From the NCBI GenBank assembly GCA_958296075.1, contig CATQHW010000004.1:172138-236137 (forward strand): a DNA stretch of 64,000 bases. Direction: 5' to 3'. The position numbers and the translations under genes are program-made. The stretch's first letter is position 1, and every line of letters begins with the position of its first letter. Under the pieces are notes generated by a model, which had not been told where the DNA came from, did not search any database, and saw only the letters and a program-made list of their open reading frames with translations. Shown here in pieces: positions 9,138 to 16,466 of the stretch. Source of the stretch: an uncultured Spirochaetia bacterium (GTDB lineage: Bacteria; Spirochaetota; Spirochaetia; SZUA-6; Bin103).

Positions 9138-9350
9138 GTGAACAAGCAACCTGTGTCGTCTTCGACCGTGATATCGATTGGATACGACCACCAGACCGAG
9201 ACTCTTGAGATCGAATTCGGGAGTGGTCGCGTATACCAGTACTATGGCGTTCCGGGCAATCTGCATGATGAAATCATGGGGACACCGTCGAAGGGTAAGT
9301 TCTTCAATACCTACATCAAGGATCGTTTTCCGTTTTCGCGGGTTGCATGA
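9138..9350 (+). CDS. KTSC-domain mini-protein
   Basis: A 70-residue protein that is almost entirely a KTSC domain. It starts with 'SSTVISIGYD', then 'LEIEFGSGRVYQYYGVP' and 'FFNTYIKDRFPF', the recognisable blocks of this family, which is named for similarity to the C-terminus of some lysyl-tRNA synthetases. The GTG start is set by a strong AGGAGGAG ribosome-binding site at 9127-9134 with a 5-base spacer, 10 bp after the HerA gene. Stand-alone KTSC proteins are often phage- or defence-linked and have no firm biochemical role. Its position inside a coupled defence operon suggests it is a small accessory or regulatory component, but that is inference. Confidence 0.75.
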   Translation: MNKQPVSSSTVISIGYDHQTETLEIEFGSGRVYQYYGVPGNLHDEIMGTPSKGKFFNTYIKDRFPFSRVA

Positions 9351-9397
9351 AAGCCGGGGCCGGAGACGAGCGCAGCGCGAAGGCGTGACGGAGATCG

Positions 9398-10606
9398 ATG
9401 ACGATCGAATGGCCTGAGGTCGAGCGGCGCATCGGCGCCGGGGAGGACGACCGTACCGAGTTCAAGCGCGGGATCGGGGACCTCCGCGCGATCGCCAGGA
9501 CGCTGTGCGCATTCGCGAACGGCGACGGCGGACTGATCGTGCTTGGCGTCGATGACCAGGGGGCGATCGCGGGCGTGGCGGCGGACGCCGAATCGGCTCA
9601 GGAGCGGCTGACCAGCATGCTGCACACCGCCTGCGGCAAGCCGGTGACCGCGCGCTGCGGGCGCCATGACACCGGCGCCGGCTGGGTGCACTGGATCGCC
9701 GTGCATCGCCATCAGCGCGGCTATGAGCCGTTTGCCTATGACGGCAGGTTCTGGATCCGACGCGGCCGCGCCACCGTCGCGCCGTCGCCGTCCGAGCTGC
9801 AGGAGCTGTTCAACGCCTTCGGGTTCGTGCTCACCGAGCGGCAGATCATCCCGTCGGCGACGGTCGAGGAGATCGACTTCAGCGCGGTGCGCTCCTTCAT
9901 GCAGGCGCAGGGCCTCGATACCGAGCGGGAGCCGCAGCCGGCGCGCGCGGACGACTTGCGCAACGCCGGCGTCGCGGACGAGTTGGACGGCGTGCTGCGC
10001 CCCACGCTGTACGGGACCATGGTGTTCGGGCGCGACCCGCAGGGGTATCCCCACACCTTGAACCTGTTCGTGCAGTGCGTCCGGTACGGCGGCCTCGATC
10101 AGGCGGCCGCCGTGCTGAGCGCCGGCGAGGGCAAGGGCCGGCTGGAGGATCAGGTGAAGCGCGCGATGGGATGGTTTCGCAGCCTCGGCCGGCGGGAGGT
10201 CTACGAGGGCCTCTACCGCCGCGACATTCCGCTGGTGCCGGAGGACGCGCTGCGCGAAGCGCTGGTCAACGCGGTCATTCACCGGGACTACGCCATCACC
10301 GGGTCGCAGGTCCTGCTGGAGGTGTTCGACGACCGCATCGCGGTGACCAGTCCCGGCGCGTTGCCCAATCACATGACCGTGGCGCAGGCCCGCATGGGCG
10401 GGGCGCCGCGCTCCCGCAATGAGATGATCGCGAACGCGATGGTGGTTCGCCGGCTGATGGAACGGCGCGGGCGGGGCTGGTTGATGATGCGCCACGCCAT
10501 GCGCCGCTTCAACGGGACCGAGCCGGCGCTGCTCAACGACCAGCGCAACCGGTTCGTGCGCGTGACCTTCGAGCTGCGGCCGGACCCCGCCGCCGCCGGC
10601 GCGTGA
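9398..10606 (+). CDS. AlbA_2/HATPase ATP-binding protein (RecG-like, complete)
   Basis: The 402-residue protein is a complete relative of the broken gene at the window start. An AlbA_2 nucleic-acid-binding domain (about residues 16-110) begins 'DRTEFKRG' and includes 'FANGDGGLIVLGVDD'. A GHKL-type region carries HRD at 295-297 and 'DRIAVTSPGALP', then an 'LMERRGRGW' segment. Such proteins are widespread in BREX and other defence islands and in transcription-regulator families, without an agreed function. The ATG at 9398 is 47 bp after the KTSC gene. Its stop overlaps the GTG start of pglZ by 4 bp, so it is coupled to the BREX core. An alternative reading is a transcriptional regulator of the operon. 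Confidence 0.75.
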   Translation: MTIEWPEVERRIGAGEDDRTEFKRGIGDLRAIARTLCAFANGDGGLIVLGVDDQGAIAGVAADAESAQERLTSMLHTACGKPVTARCGRHDTGAGWVHWIAVHRHQRGYEPFAYDGRFWIRRGRATVAPSPSELQELFNAFGFVLTERQIIPSATVEEIDFSAVRSFMQAQGLDTEREPQPARADDLRNAGVADELDGVLRPTLYGTMVFGRDPQGYPHTLNLFVQCVRYGGLDQAAAVLSAGEGKGRLEDQVKRAMGWFRSLGRREVYEGLYRRDIPLVPEDALREALVNAVIHRDYAITGSQVLLEVFDDRIAVTSPGALPNHMTVAQARMGGAPRSRNEMIANAMVVRRLMERRGRGWLMMRHAMRRFNGTEPALLNDQRNRFVRVTFELRPDPAAAGA

Positions 10607-12918
10607 CGGTCATTAAGGCGCTGGCGGCGGCGCTCGCTGGCGCCGCCAGCTCCAATCCTGACGACGTGGTGCCGCCGGCGGCCGTCCTGTGGGCCGACCA
10701 CCCTGCGCAGTGGCGTCCCGTCGTTCCGCACCTCCGCCGGCTCGTGCCGCACCTGCTGGCGCTCGGCGAGTACGCTCCCGGGGAGCTCACCGGGCCGTCG
10801 ATCTGGCTGCGCTGCATCGTCGATCGGACGCTGGACGCGCCCCGCATACCGGACGGGGCAGCGCCGATCCTCTACCTGCCCGGCGTGAGCCGCCAGCAGC
10901 TCGGCGCGGCGCAGACCTGTCCCCGGCACCTGCAGCCGCTGGTGGAGCTGCAGTACCGCGGCGTCTGCTGGACGCAGAAGAACGGCAGAGACTGGACGGT
11001 GGAGGCATTCCTCGCGTCCGCAGCCGGCGGCCTGGGGTTGGACGTGGCCCGCGATGCCGCTACCCGGCAGGCCATGCTGCGCGCCGTGGCGGAGGTGGCG
11101 GCCGCGCCGGTGCGGGCGCTGCGCGGGCGGCGCCTGGAAGCGGCGGACTTCGACGGCCTGCTCTCGGATGATCCGGTCAAGGATCTGCTGTCCTGGCTGA
11201 GCGACTCACGGGCGGCGCGGGCCGGCTGGGATACAGCGCGCCGGGACGCCTTCGCCTCGCGCTGCCGGGCGGACTTCGACTTCGACCCGGCCGCCGACGG
11301 CGAGCTGGTCGCCGCGGAGCGGCTCGGCCGGCGCGAAGGGCCGTGGCAACCGGTCTGGGGCCGGTTCGCGGAGGCACCGGCGCTCTATCCCGGCGTGCCG
11401 GAACTGCTGCGCCGGGCGCGGCCGGACGACCTGCTCGCGGAGCGCTCGTCGTGGCCGCAGGAGAACCAAGCGGACGAAGCGTCGCTGCGCCGCCGCCTCG
11501 CCGCCTGTGCCGGCAGCGCCCCGGCCGCCGCGCGTGACGAGCTCCGCGCGCTCGAAGCGGAGCACGGCCAGCGGCGCGGCTGGGTGTGGGCGAAGCTCGA
11601 GCAGGCGCCGTTGGCGCACGCGCTGGAGCACCTTGCCGTGATCGCGGCGCGCTCGGCCGAGCAACTCGGCGGCGCGTCGGCCGCCGATCTGGCCCGGCGG
11701 TACGCGGACGGCGCCTGGCAGGTCGATGCCGCCGCGCTCGCCGCAATGAACGCGGTAAAGTCCGCCGCCGACCAGCGCGCCGTCAGCGGCGCGCTGCGTG
11801 CCATCTATCTGCCGTGGCTGGAGTCCGCAGCGCGGCATCTGCAGGCGCTGGCGCAGCAGGAGCCGCGCGCGCTCCGCGACCCGCCGGAGAGGTACGCCAC
11901 GTCCGACGAACCCGGTACCGCGATCCTGTTCGCCGACGGCCTGCGGTTCGACGTGGCGCAGCGGCTGGCCGAGGACCTGCGGGAAGCCGGCCGGGCGGTA
12001 GCGGTGGAAACGCGCTGGGCCGGGCTGCCGACCGTGACCGCCACCGCGAAGCCGGCGGTCTCGCCGGTGACCGGACAGATCGCCGGCGCAGCGCCGGGCG
12101 AGGAGTTCCAGCCGGAAATCGCGGATGACGGCCGGCCGTTGACCACCGATCGATTCCGCAAACTCCTGGCCAACGCCGGCTATCAGTACCTCGCCGCGGA
12201 CCAGACCGGCGACCCGTCGGGCCGCGCCTGGACCGAGCACGGACAGCTCGACCAGCTCGGTCACTCGCTGCAGGCGGGGCTCGCCTCCGGCATCGAGGGC
12301 CAACTCGGTCTGCTGCGCGAGCGCGCCGCGGCGCTCCTGGACGCGGGCTGGCGCGAGGTGCGGGTGGTGACCGATCACGGCTGGCTGTGGCTGCCCGGCG
12401 GCCTGCCGAAGGTCGATCTGCCCCGCTACCTGACCGGAACCCGCTGGACCCGATGCGCGACCGTCGCCGGCGGTTCAGCCGTGGAGACGCCGGTCGTGGC
12501 CTGGCATTGGAACGCCGGCGAACGGATCGCGGTGCCTCCCGGCGTCGCCTGCTTCGCCGCCGGGCAGGAATACGCGCACGGCGGGATGAGCCTCCAGGAG
12601 AGCCTGATTCCCGTGCTGCGGGTCGCCGCCGGCGCGGGCGCCGCACCCCCACGCGCCGCCATCACCGCGGTATCCTGGGTGGGGCTGCGCTGCCGGGTGC
12701 GAGTCACGGCGCCGCCGGGCGCGTCCGTCGACCTGCGCACGCGCGTGGCCGATGCCGATTCGAGCATCGACCGCGTGCGGCCGGTCGACGCTCGGGGAGC
12801 CGCGAGTCTGCTGGTGGCGGATGACGAGCTGGAGGGGACCTCGGCGGTGATCGTCGTCCTGGACGCGGACGGCCGCGTCGCCGCGCGGCAATCGACCATC
12901 GTCGGAGGCGAAGATTGA
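10603..12918 (+). CDS. pglZ: BREX PglZ-domain protein (alkaline-phosphatase superfamily, type B-like)
   Basis: The 771-residue product has the metallo-enzyme motifs of the PglZ fold. They are 'ILFADGLRFD' with metal-ligand D445, 'VVTDHGWLWLPGG' with D591-H592-G593, and 'YAHGGMSLQE' with H659 followed by 'SLIPVL'. The long helical N-terminus and the C-terminal beta-sandwich tail fit PglZ type B more than type A, but that subtype call is from memory. PglZ is the signature BREX protein and is required for defence; reported activities include nuclease/phosphodiesterase chemistry. GTG 10603 overlaps the previous stop, and its own TGA overlaps the TTG start of brxL. GC is very high: 12,301-12,360 is 47 of 60 G+C, in contrast to the SIR2 gene. 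Confidence 0.9.
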   Translation: MTVIKALAAALAGAASSNPDDVVPPAAVLWADHPAQWRPVVPHLRRLVPHLLALGEYAPGELTGPSIWLRCIVDRTLDAPRIPDGAAPILYLPGVSRQQLGAAQTCPRHLQPLVELQYRGVCWTQKNGRDWTVEAFLASAAGGLGLDVARDAATRQAMLRAVAEVAAAPVRALRGRRLEAADFDGLLSDDPVKDLLSWLSDSRAARAGWDTARRDAFASRCRADFDFDPAADGELVAAERLGRREGPWQPVWGRFAEAPALYPGVPELLRRARPDDLLAERSSWPQENQADEASLRRRLAACAGSAPAAARDELRALEAEHGQRRGWVWAKLEQAPLAHALEHLAVIAARSAEQLGGASAADLARRYADGAWQVDAAALAAMNAVKSAADQRAVSGALRAIYLPWLESAARHLQALAQQEPRALRDPPERYATSDEPGTAILFADGLRFDVAQRLAEDLREAGRAVAVETRWAGLPTVTATAKPAVSPVTGQIAGAAPGEEFQPEIADDGRPLTTDRFRKLLANAGYQYLAADQTGDPSGRAWTEHGQLDQLGHSLQAGLASGIEGQLGLLRERAAALLDAGWREVRVVTDHGWLWLPGGLPKVDLPRYLTGTRWTRCATVAGGSAVETPVVAWHWNAGERIAVPPGVACFAAGQEYAHGGMSLQESLIPVLRVAAGAGAAPPRAAITAVSWVGLRCRVRVTAPPGASVDLRTRVADADSSIDRVRPVDARGAASLLVADDELEGTSAVIVVLDADGRVAARQSTIVGGED

Positions 12919-14969
12919 GACCCACGCTCGATGACCTGGACCGGCGCGCGGCGCAGGTGTTCGACGGTTATCTGGTCCGCAAGGACTTGGTGCGCAAGTA
13001 CAGCCGCCAATACCCGGTGCCCACCTACGTCGTCGAGTTTCTGCTGGGGCGCTACTGCGCCACGACCGACGAGCAGGAGATCGAGGAGGGGCTGGAGATC
13101 GTCGAGCGGCAGCTAGCCGACCGCACGGTGCGCACCGGTGAGGAGGAGCTGGTCAAGGCGCGGGCGCGCGACCGCGGCTCCATCAAGCTGATCGACATCG
13201 TCAAGGCTCGTCTGGACGCGCGCACCGACTCGCTGATCGCCGAACTTCCCAGTCTGGCGATCCGGGACGCCCGCATCGACGACGAGCTGGTGAAGCGGCA
13301 CGAGCGCATGCTCACCGACGGCTGCTACGCCGAGGTCACCCTGAGCTACGACGCCGCCATCGCTCAGGAGCAGAACGGGCGGCCGTTCGCGATCGACGCC
13401 GTGCGCGCCATCCAGCTTTCGCAGGCCGACGTCCTCGCCACCCTGCAGCGCGCCCGCAACGAACTCGGCAGCGAAGAATGGCGGCGGCTGCTGTTGCGCA
13501 GCGTCGGCCTGGAGCCGGCCGCCCTCAGCGAGCGGGCGCAGATGGTGGCGCTGGTGCGCATGACGCCGTTCGTGGAGCGCAACTACAACCTGGTGGAGCT
13601 GGGGCCGCGCGGCACCGGCAAGAGCCATCTGTTCCAGCAGATATCTCCCTACGCCCATCTGATCTCCGGGGGCAAGGCGACGGTGGCGAAGATGTTCGTC
13701 AACAACGCCAACGGCCAGCGGGGGCTGGTGTGCCAGTACGACGTGGTCTGCTTCGACGAGATTTCCGGCGTCTCCTTCGATCAGAAGGACGGCGTGAACA
13801 TCCTCAAGGGCTACATGGAATCGGGCGAGTTTTCGCGCGGCAAGGAGAGCATCCGCGCGGAGGGCGGCGTCGTCATGGTCGGCAACCTCGACGTCGAGGT
13901 CGCGCAGCAGCAGCGGGTCGGCCACCTGTTCACTCCGCTGTCGGCGGACCTGCGCGACGATACCGCGTTCATGGACCGGATTCACGCCTACGTGCCGGGC
14001 TGGGACTTCCCCAAGCTCAGTCCGCGCGAGCACTTCACCGAGCACTTCGGATTGGTCAGCGACTTCTTGTCGGAGTGCTGGAGCCGGCTGCGCGCCGGCA
14101 GCCGCGTCCCGGTGCTGCAGGGCCGCGTGAACTTCGGCGGCGCGCTCAGCGGCCGCGACCTCACCGCGGTCAACAAGACGGTGAGCGGCCTGCTCAAGCT
14201 GCTCTACCCGGACCCGGCGATGCACGTGCCGGACGACGAGCTGGAGGAGCTGGTGCGCATCGCCCTCGAAGTGCGGCGCAGGGTCAAGGAGCAGCAGAAG
14301 CGGGTGTTCAAGAGCGAGTTCCGCAACTCCCACTTCAGCTACGCCATGGGTGAGGACGGGATCGAAAAGTTCGTATCCACGCCGGAGCTGGGCAGCGACG
14401 ACGCCATCGACCCGGATCCGCTGCCGCCGGGTCAGGTGTGGGGCATCGGCCCCGGCGGGCCGGATACCGGACCGGCGCTCTACCGGATCGAGGTCACCAC
14501 CGGACCGGGCAGCGGCGTCAGGATCCTGAACGCGCCGGTCCCCGCGGCGTTCCGCGAGAGCGCGCGGTATGCCGAGCAGAACCTGTACACCCAAGCACGG
14601 CAGATGGTGGGAGACCGTGACCCGCGCGCCCACGAGTTCTCCGTGCAACTCCGCGCCATGGATCACGACCGATCGGGAGCGTCTCTGGGGCTGCCGGCGC
14701 TGCTGGCGCTGTGCGGCGCGCTGCTGGAGCAGAGCCTCAAGGGCGGCCTGATCGTGGTCGGCGCCCTCAATCTCGGCGGATCGGTGGAACCGCTCGCGAA
14801 CGTCGTCGGGATCGTCGAAGCCGCCGTCGAGAAAGGGGCCGGTACGGTCCTGGTCCCGGTTTCGGCGCGCCGGCAACTGTTCGATCTGTCCGACGACATG
14901 GCGACCCGCGTCAACCTGCAGTTCTACGCCGGCGCTCCCGACGCCCTGTTGAAGGCGCTGCTGGATTGA
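12915..14969 (+). CDS. brxL: BREX protein BrxL (AAA+ ATPase with Lon-like protease domain)
   Basis: The 684-residue protein begins with the BrxL-type 'VFDGYLVRKDLVRKY' segment. AAA+ motifs are GPRGTGKS at 230-237 and Walker B 'VVCFDEIS' with D281-E282. The C-terminal Lon-like domain has a 'DRSGASLGLPALLALCG' segment in which S590 is the candidate nucleophile; the usual G-P-S-A is G-A-S-L here. It ends with 'VPVSARRQLFDLSDDM'. BrxL closes canonical type I and IV BREX operons and binds DNA. The start is TTG overlapping the pglZ stop, supported by GGAGG at 12,904-12,908. It is the last gene of the operon; the next genes are on the other strand. Whether the altered Ser motif is proteolytically active is uncertain. 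Confidence 0.9.
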   Translation: MRPTLDDLDRRAAQVFDGYLVRKDLVRKYSRQYPVPTYVVEFLLGRYCATTDEQEIEEGLEIVERQLADRTVRTGEEELVKARARDRGSIKLIDIVKARLDARTDSLIAELPSLAIRDARIDDELVKRHERMLTDGCYAEVTLSYDAAIAQEQNGRPFAIDAVRAIQLSQADVLATLQRARNELGSEEWRRLLLRSVGLEPAALSERAQMVALVRMTPFVERNYNLVELGPRGTGKSHLFQQISPYAHLISGGKATVAKMFVNNANGQRGLVCQYDVVCFDEISGVSFDQKDGVNILKGYMESGEFSRGKESIRAEGGVVMVGNLDVEVAQQQRVGHLFTPLSADLRDDTAFMDRIHAYVPGWDFPKLSPREHFTEHFGLVSDFLSECWSRLRAGSRVPVLQGRVNFGGALSGRDLTAVNKTVSGLLKLLYPDPAMHVPDDELEELVRIALEVRRRVKEQQKRVFKSEFRNSHFSYAMGEDGIEKFVSTPELGSDDAIDPDPLPPGQVWGIGPGGPDTGPALYRIEVTTGPGSGVRILNAPVPAAFRESARYAEQNLYTQARQMVGDRDPRAHEFSVQLRAMDHDRSGASLGLPALLALCGALLEQSLKGGLIVVGALNLGGSVEPLANVVGIVEAAVEKGAGTVLVPVSARRQLFDLSDDMATRVNLQFYAGAPDALLKALLD

Positions 14970-15019
14970 AACGTGAAGCCGGTCCGGCGGCGGCCGACCG
15001 GCGCGGCGGACGGCTCAGG

Positions 15020-15349
15020 TCAGTGCGGCTCCGGTCCGTCGTCGGCCGGCAAGGTGATGATGACGTCGATGTCGTCGGGCTGGCGGCCGATCTCGACGAC
15101 GCGATTGACCTTGACTTGGCCGCAGCCCAGGCAGCGGTGCACGACCTGCGGCCGGCGGCCGGCGCGGCGCAGCCCGACCGGGCGCATCAGGCCTCCGCAC
15201 CGGTTGCGGCGGTCGCCATGCCCCACGTCGACGTGCAGCGAGTACAGGCAGAACGGACAGTGGTTGCGGAAGCTGCCGTCGGTCGACGGCAGCACGTCGG
15301 CGCCGCAGCGCACGCACTGAAACGGCGTGTTCTCCGAACTTCGGCTCAC
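15020..15349 (-). CDS. RNHCP-domain zinc-binding protein
   Basis: A 109-residue protein starting at a GTG codon and reading 'ENTPFQCVRCG', then 'RNHCPFCLYSLHVD', then a later C-G-G and 'HRCLGCGQV'. The literal R-N-H-C-P string defines the small RNHCP family, whose conserved Cys/His residues form a predicted zinc ribbon. Function is unknown; it probably binds nucleic acid or metal. It lies 48 bp downstream of tRNA-Gly on the same strand and may share its promoter. The gene converges on brxL with 50 bp between stops. The start was chosen where family similarity begins; a longer upstream extension would run through the tRNA and is rejected. Confidence 0.8.
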   Translation of the reverse strand: MSRSSENTPFQCVRCGADVLPSTDGSFRNHCPFCLYSLHVDVGHGDRRNRCGGLMRPVGLRRAGRRPQVVHRCLGCGQVKVNRVVEIGRQPDDIDVIITLPADDGPEPH

Positions 15350-15397
15350 GGCAGCCCCCGCGCGCGGCCGGCCGGGCGCCCCGGCCGCCGGCGCCAA

Positions 15398-15468
15398 AGC
15401 GCCTGAGCGGAATCGAACCGCCATCACAAGCTTGGAAGGCTTGGGTAATGCCGTTATACGACAGGCGC
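15398..15468 (-). tRNA. tRNA-Gly (anticodon UCC)
   Basis: On the minus strand the sequence folds as a cloverleaf. The acceptor stem GCGCCTG pairs with CAGGCGC. The anticodon arm CAAGC-CTTCCAA-GCTTG presents TCC. The T arm GGCGG-TTCGATT-CCGCT follows. CCA is not encoded. A promoter-like pair lies 11 bp upstream. The body is 71 nt including the discriminator. Confidence 0.95.
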
Positions 15469-15479
15469 GCGGTCCGCTC

Positions 15480-15508
15480 ACGGTAGGACCGGCCGGCATG
15501 GCTGTCAA
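15480..15508 (-). promoter_or_regulatory. Predicted sigma-70 promoter for tRNA-Gly
   Basis: Reading the minus strand, a perfect -35 TTGACA (15,508-15,503) is followed by a 17-base spacer and a weak -10 TACCGT (15,485-15,480). The -10 ends 11 bp before the tRNA-Gly 5' end, the expected distance for a tRNA promoter. Confidence 0.55.
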
Positions 15509-15537
15509 CATCGCGCCCGGCGTGCTACCGTCAGCTC

Positions 15538-15786
15538 GTGGGTCAACGAGGCGAACTGTTTTCCAGCCGAATGACGGTCGGCAATCGCACGTACTTCTTC
15601 AACGTGAAGGAGAACCGGGCCGGCGACGTCTACCTCAACGTGGTGGAGAGCAAGAAGCGCGGGGCCGATACCGACTTCGAACGCCACTCGATCATCATCT
15701 TCGAAGAGGATATGGGTGGATTCCTTGCCGGCTTCGACAAGGCGATTCGTTTCATTCGCTCCCGCGAGCAGAACCGCCGCGGTTGA
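15538..15786 (+). CDS. PUR-alpha-like nucleic-acid-binding protein (DUF3276/BpuR family)
   Basis: An 82-residue protein beginning 'GQRGELFSSRM' and containing 'RTYFFNVKENRAGD', 'YLNVVESKK' and 'IIIFEEDM', the conserved blocks of the bacterial PUR-domain family (DUF3276). Borrelia BpuR, the best-known member, binds ssDNA and RNA and regulates transcripts. Such proteins occur mainly in Spirochaetes and Bacteroidetes, one reason for assigning this window to a spirochaete. The start is GTG because the conserved N-terminal G-x-R-G-E segment lies before the first ATG. No clear Shine-Dalgarno is visible. It is divergent from the tRNA-Gly promoter and convergent with rnhB. Confidence 0.85.
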   Translation: MGQRGELFSSRMTVGNRTYFFNVKENRAGDVYLNVVESKKRGADTDFERHSIIIFEEDMGGFLAGFDKAIRFIRSREQNRRG

Positions 15787-15827
15787 CTCGGCAGGCCGGC
15801 CGCCGCCGGGCTCCCGCCACCCCGGCC

Positions 15828-16427
15828 TTACAGCTTGAAGCTGCGCCGGTGGATCGGCGACGGCCCGTGCAGCCGCAGCCGGCACCGGTGGCTGCGCGTA
15901 GCGTAACCGAAGTGGGACTCGAAGCCGTAGCGGCCGTCGATGCCGGCGTACCGGACCATCCAGCGGTCGCGCGCGGTCTTGGCCAGGATCGACGCCGCCA
16001 TGATCGCCGGGATGCGCGCGTCGCCGTCGATCTCGGCGCGGCACGGCCGGTCCACGGCCGGGGTGAACCGGCCGTCCACGAGCACCAGGTCGGGCGCGAC
16101 GTCCAGACCACGATAGGCGCGCAGCATCGCCAGCAGCGTCGCGTGATGGATGTTGATGCGGTCGATCTCCTCCGGCCATGCCCAACCGACCGCCCACGCG
16201 CGGGCGCGCGCGCGGATCAGCGGCGCCAGCTCTTCGCGGACGCGCGGATGCAGCACCTTGGAGTCGTCCAGACGGCCGGCGGGAAAACGCGCCGGAAGGA
16301 TCACCGCCGCGGCGGTGACCGGTCCCGCCAGCGGCCCTCGCCCGGCCTCGTCGATTCCGCAGACGATCGGTGATCTCCTCCCATGACGGCCGTTTCTTTG
16401 ACGGCGGTCGACGGCGATGGTAGCCAT
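15828..16427 (-). CDS. rnhB: Ribonuclease HII
   Basis: A 199-residue protein with 'CGIDEAGRGPLAGPV' near residue 23, the RNase HII signature whose Asp and Glu coordinate metal. It also has 'LDDSKVL', 'LVDG' and the 'ASILAKTARDR' block, and ends 'RSFKL'. It removes RNA from RNA-DNA hybrids, including single ribonucleotides and Okazaki primers. The ATG at 16,427 is the plausible start; a purine-rich GGGAGGAGA lies just before the conserved domain and might serve a shorter version. It is divergent from smc, with about 40 bp between their starts. Confidence 0.9.
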   Translation of the reverse strand: MATIAVDRRQRNGRHGRRSPIVCGIDEAGRGPLAGPVTAAAVILPARFPAGRLDDSKVLHPRVREELAPLIRARARAWAVGWAWPEEIDRINIHHATLLAMLRAYRGLDVAPDLVLVDGRFTPAVDRPCRAEIDGDARIPAIMAASILAKTARDRWMVRYAGIDGRYGFESHFGYATRSHRCRLRLHGPSPIHRRSFKL

Positions 16428-16466
16428 GCCCAGGCAAGCCGACAACGCGGGCGCTATGCTCACGTC

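Noticed and set aside
9138..9350. Reading the KTSC gene as a lysyl-tRNA synthetase remnant
   Set aside because: It is a complete stand-alone domain with its own ribosome-binding site and no adjacent synthetase sequence.
1..15000. CRISPR array or toxin-antitoxin pair in the defence island
   Set aside because: No regularly spaced repeats and no small two-gene toxin-antitoxin pattern found; the only small gene is the KTSC protein.
14969..15540. tRNA-Gly as an integration site of the defence island
   Set aside because: The tRNA lies 430 bp beyond brxL, but no integrase is present and I found no second copy of the tRNA 3' end within the visible island.
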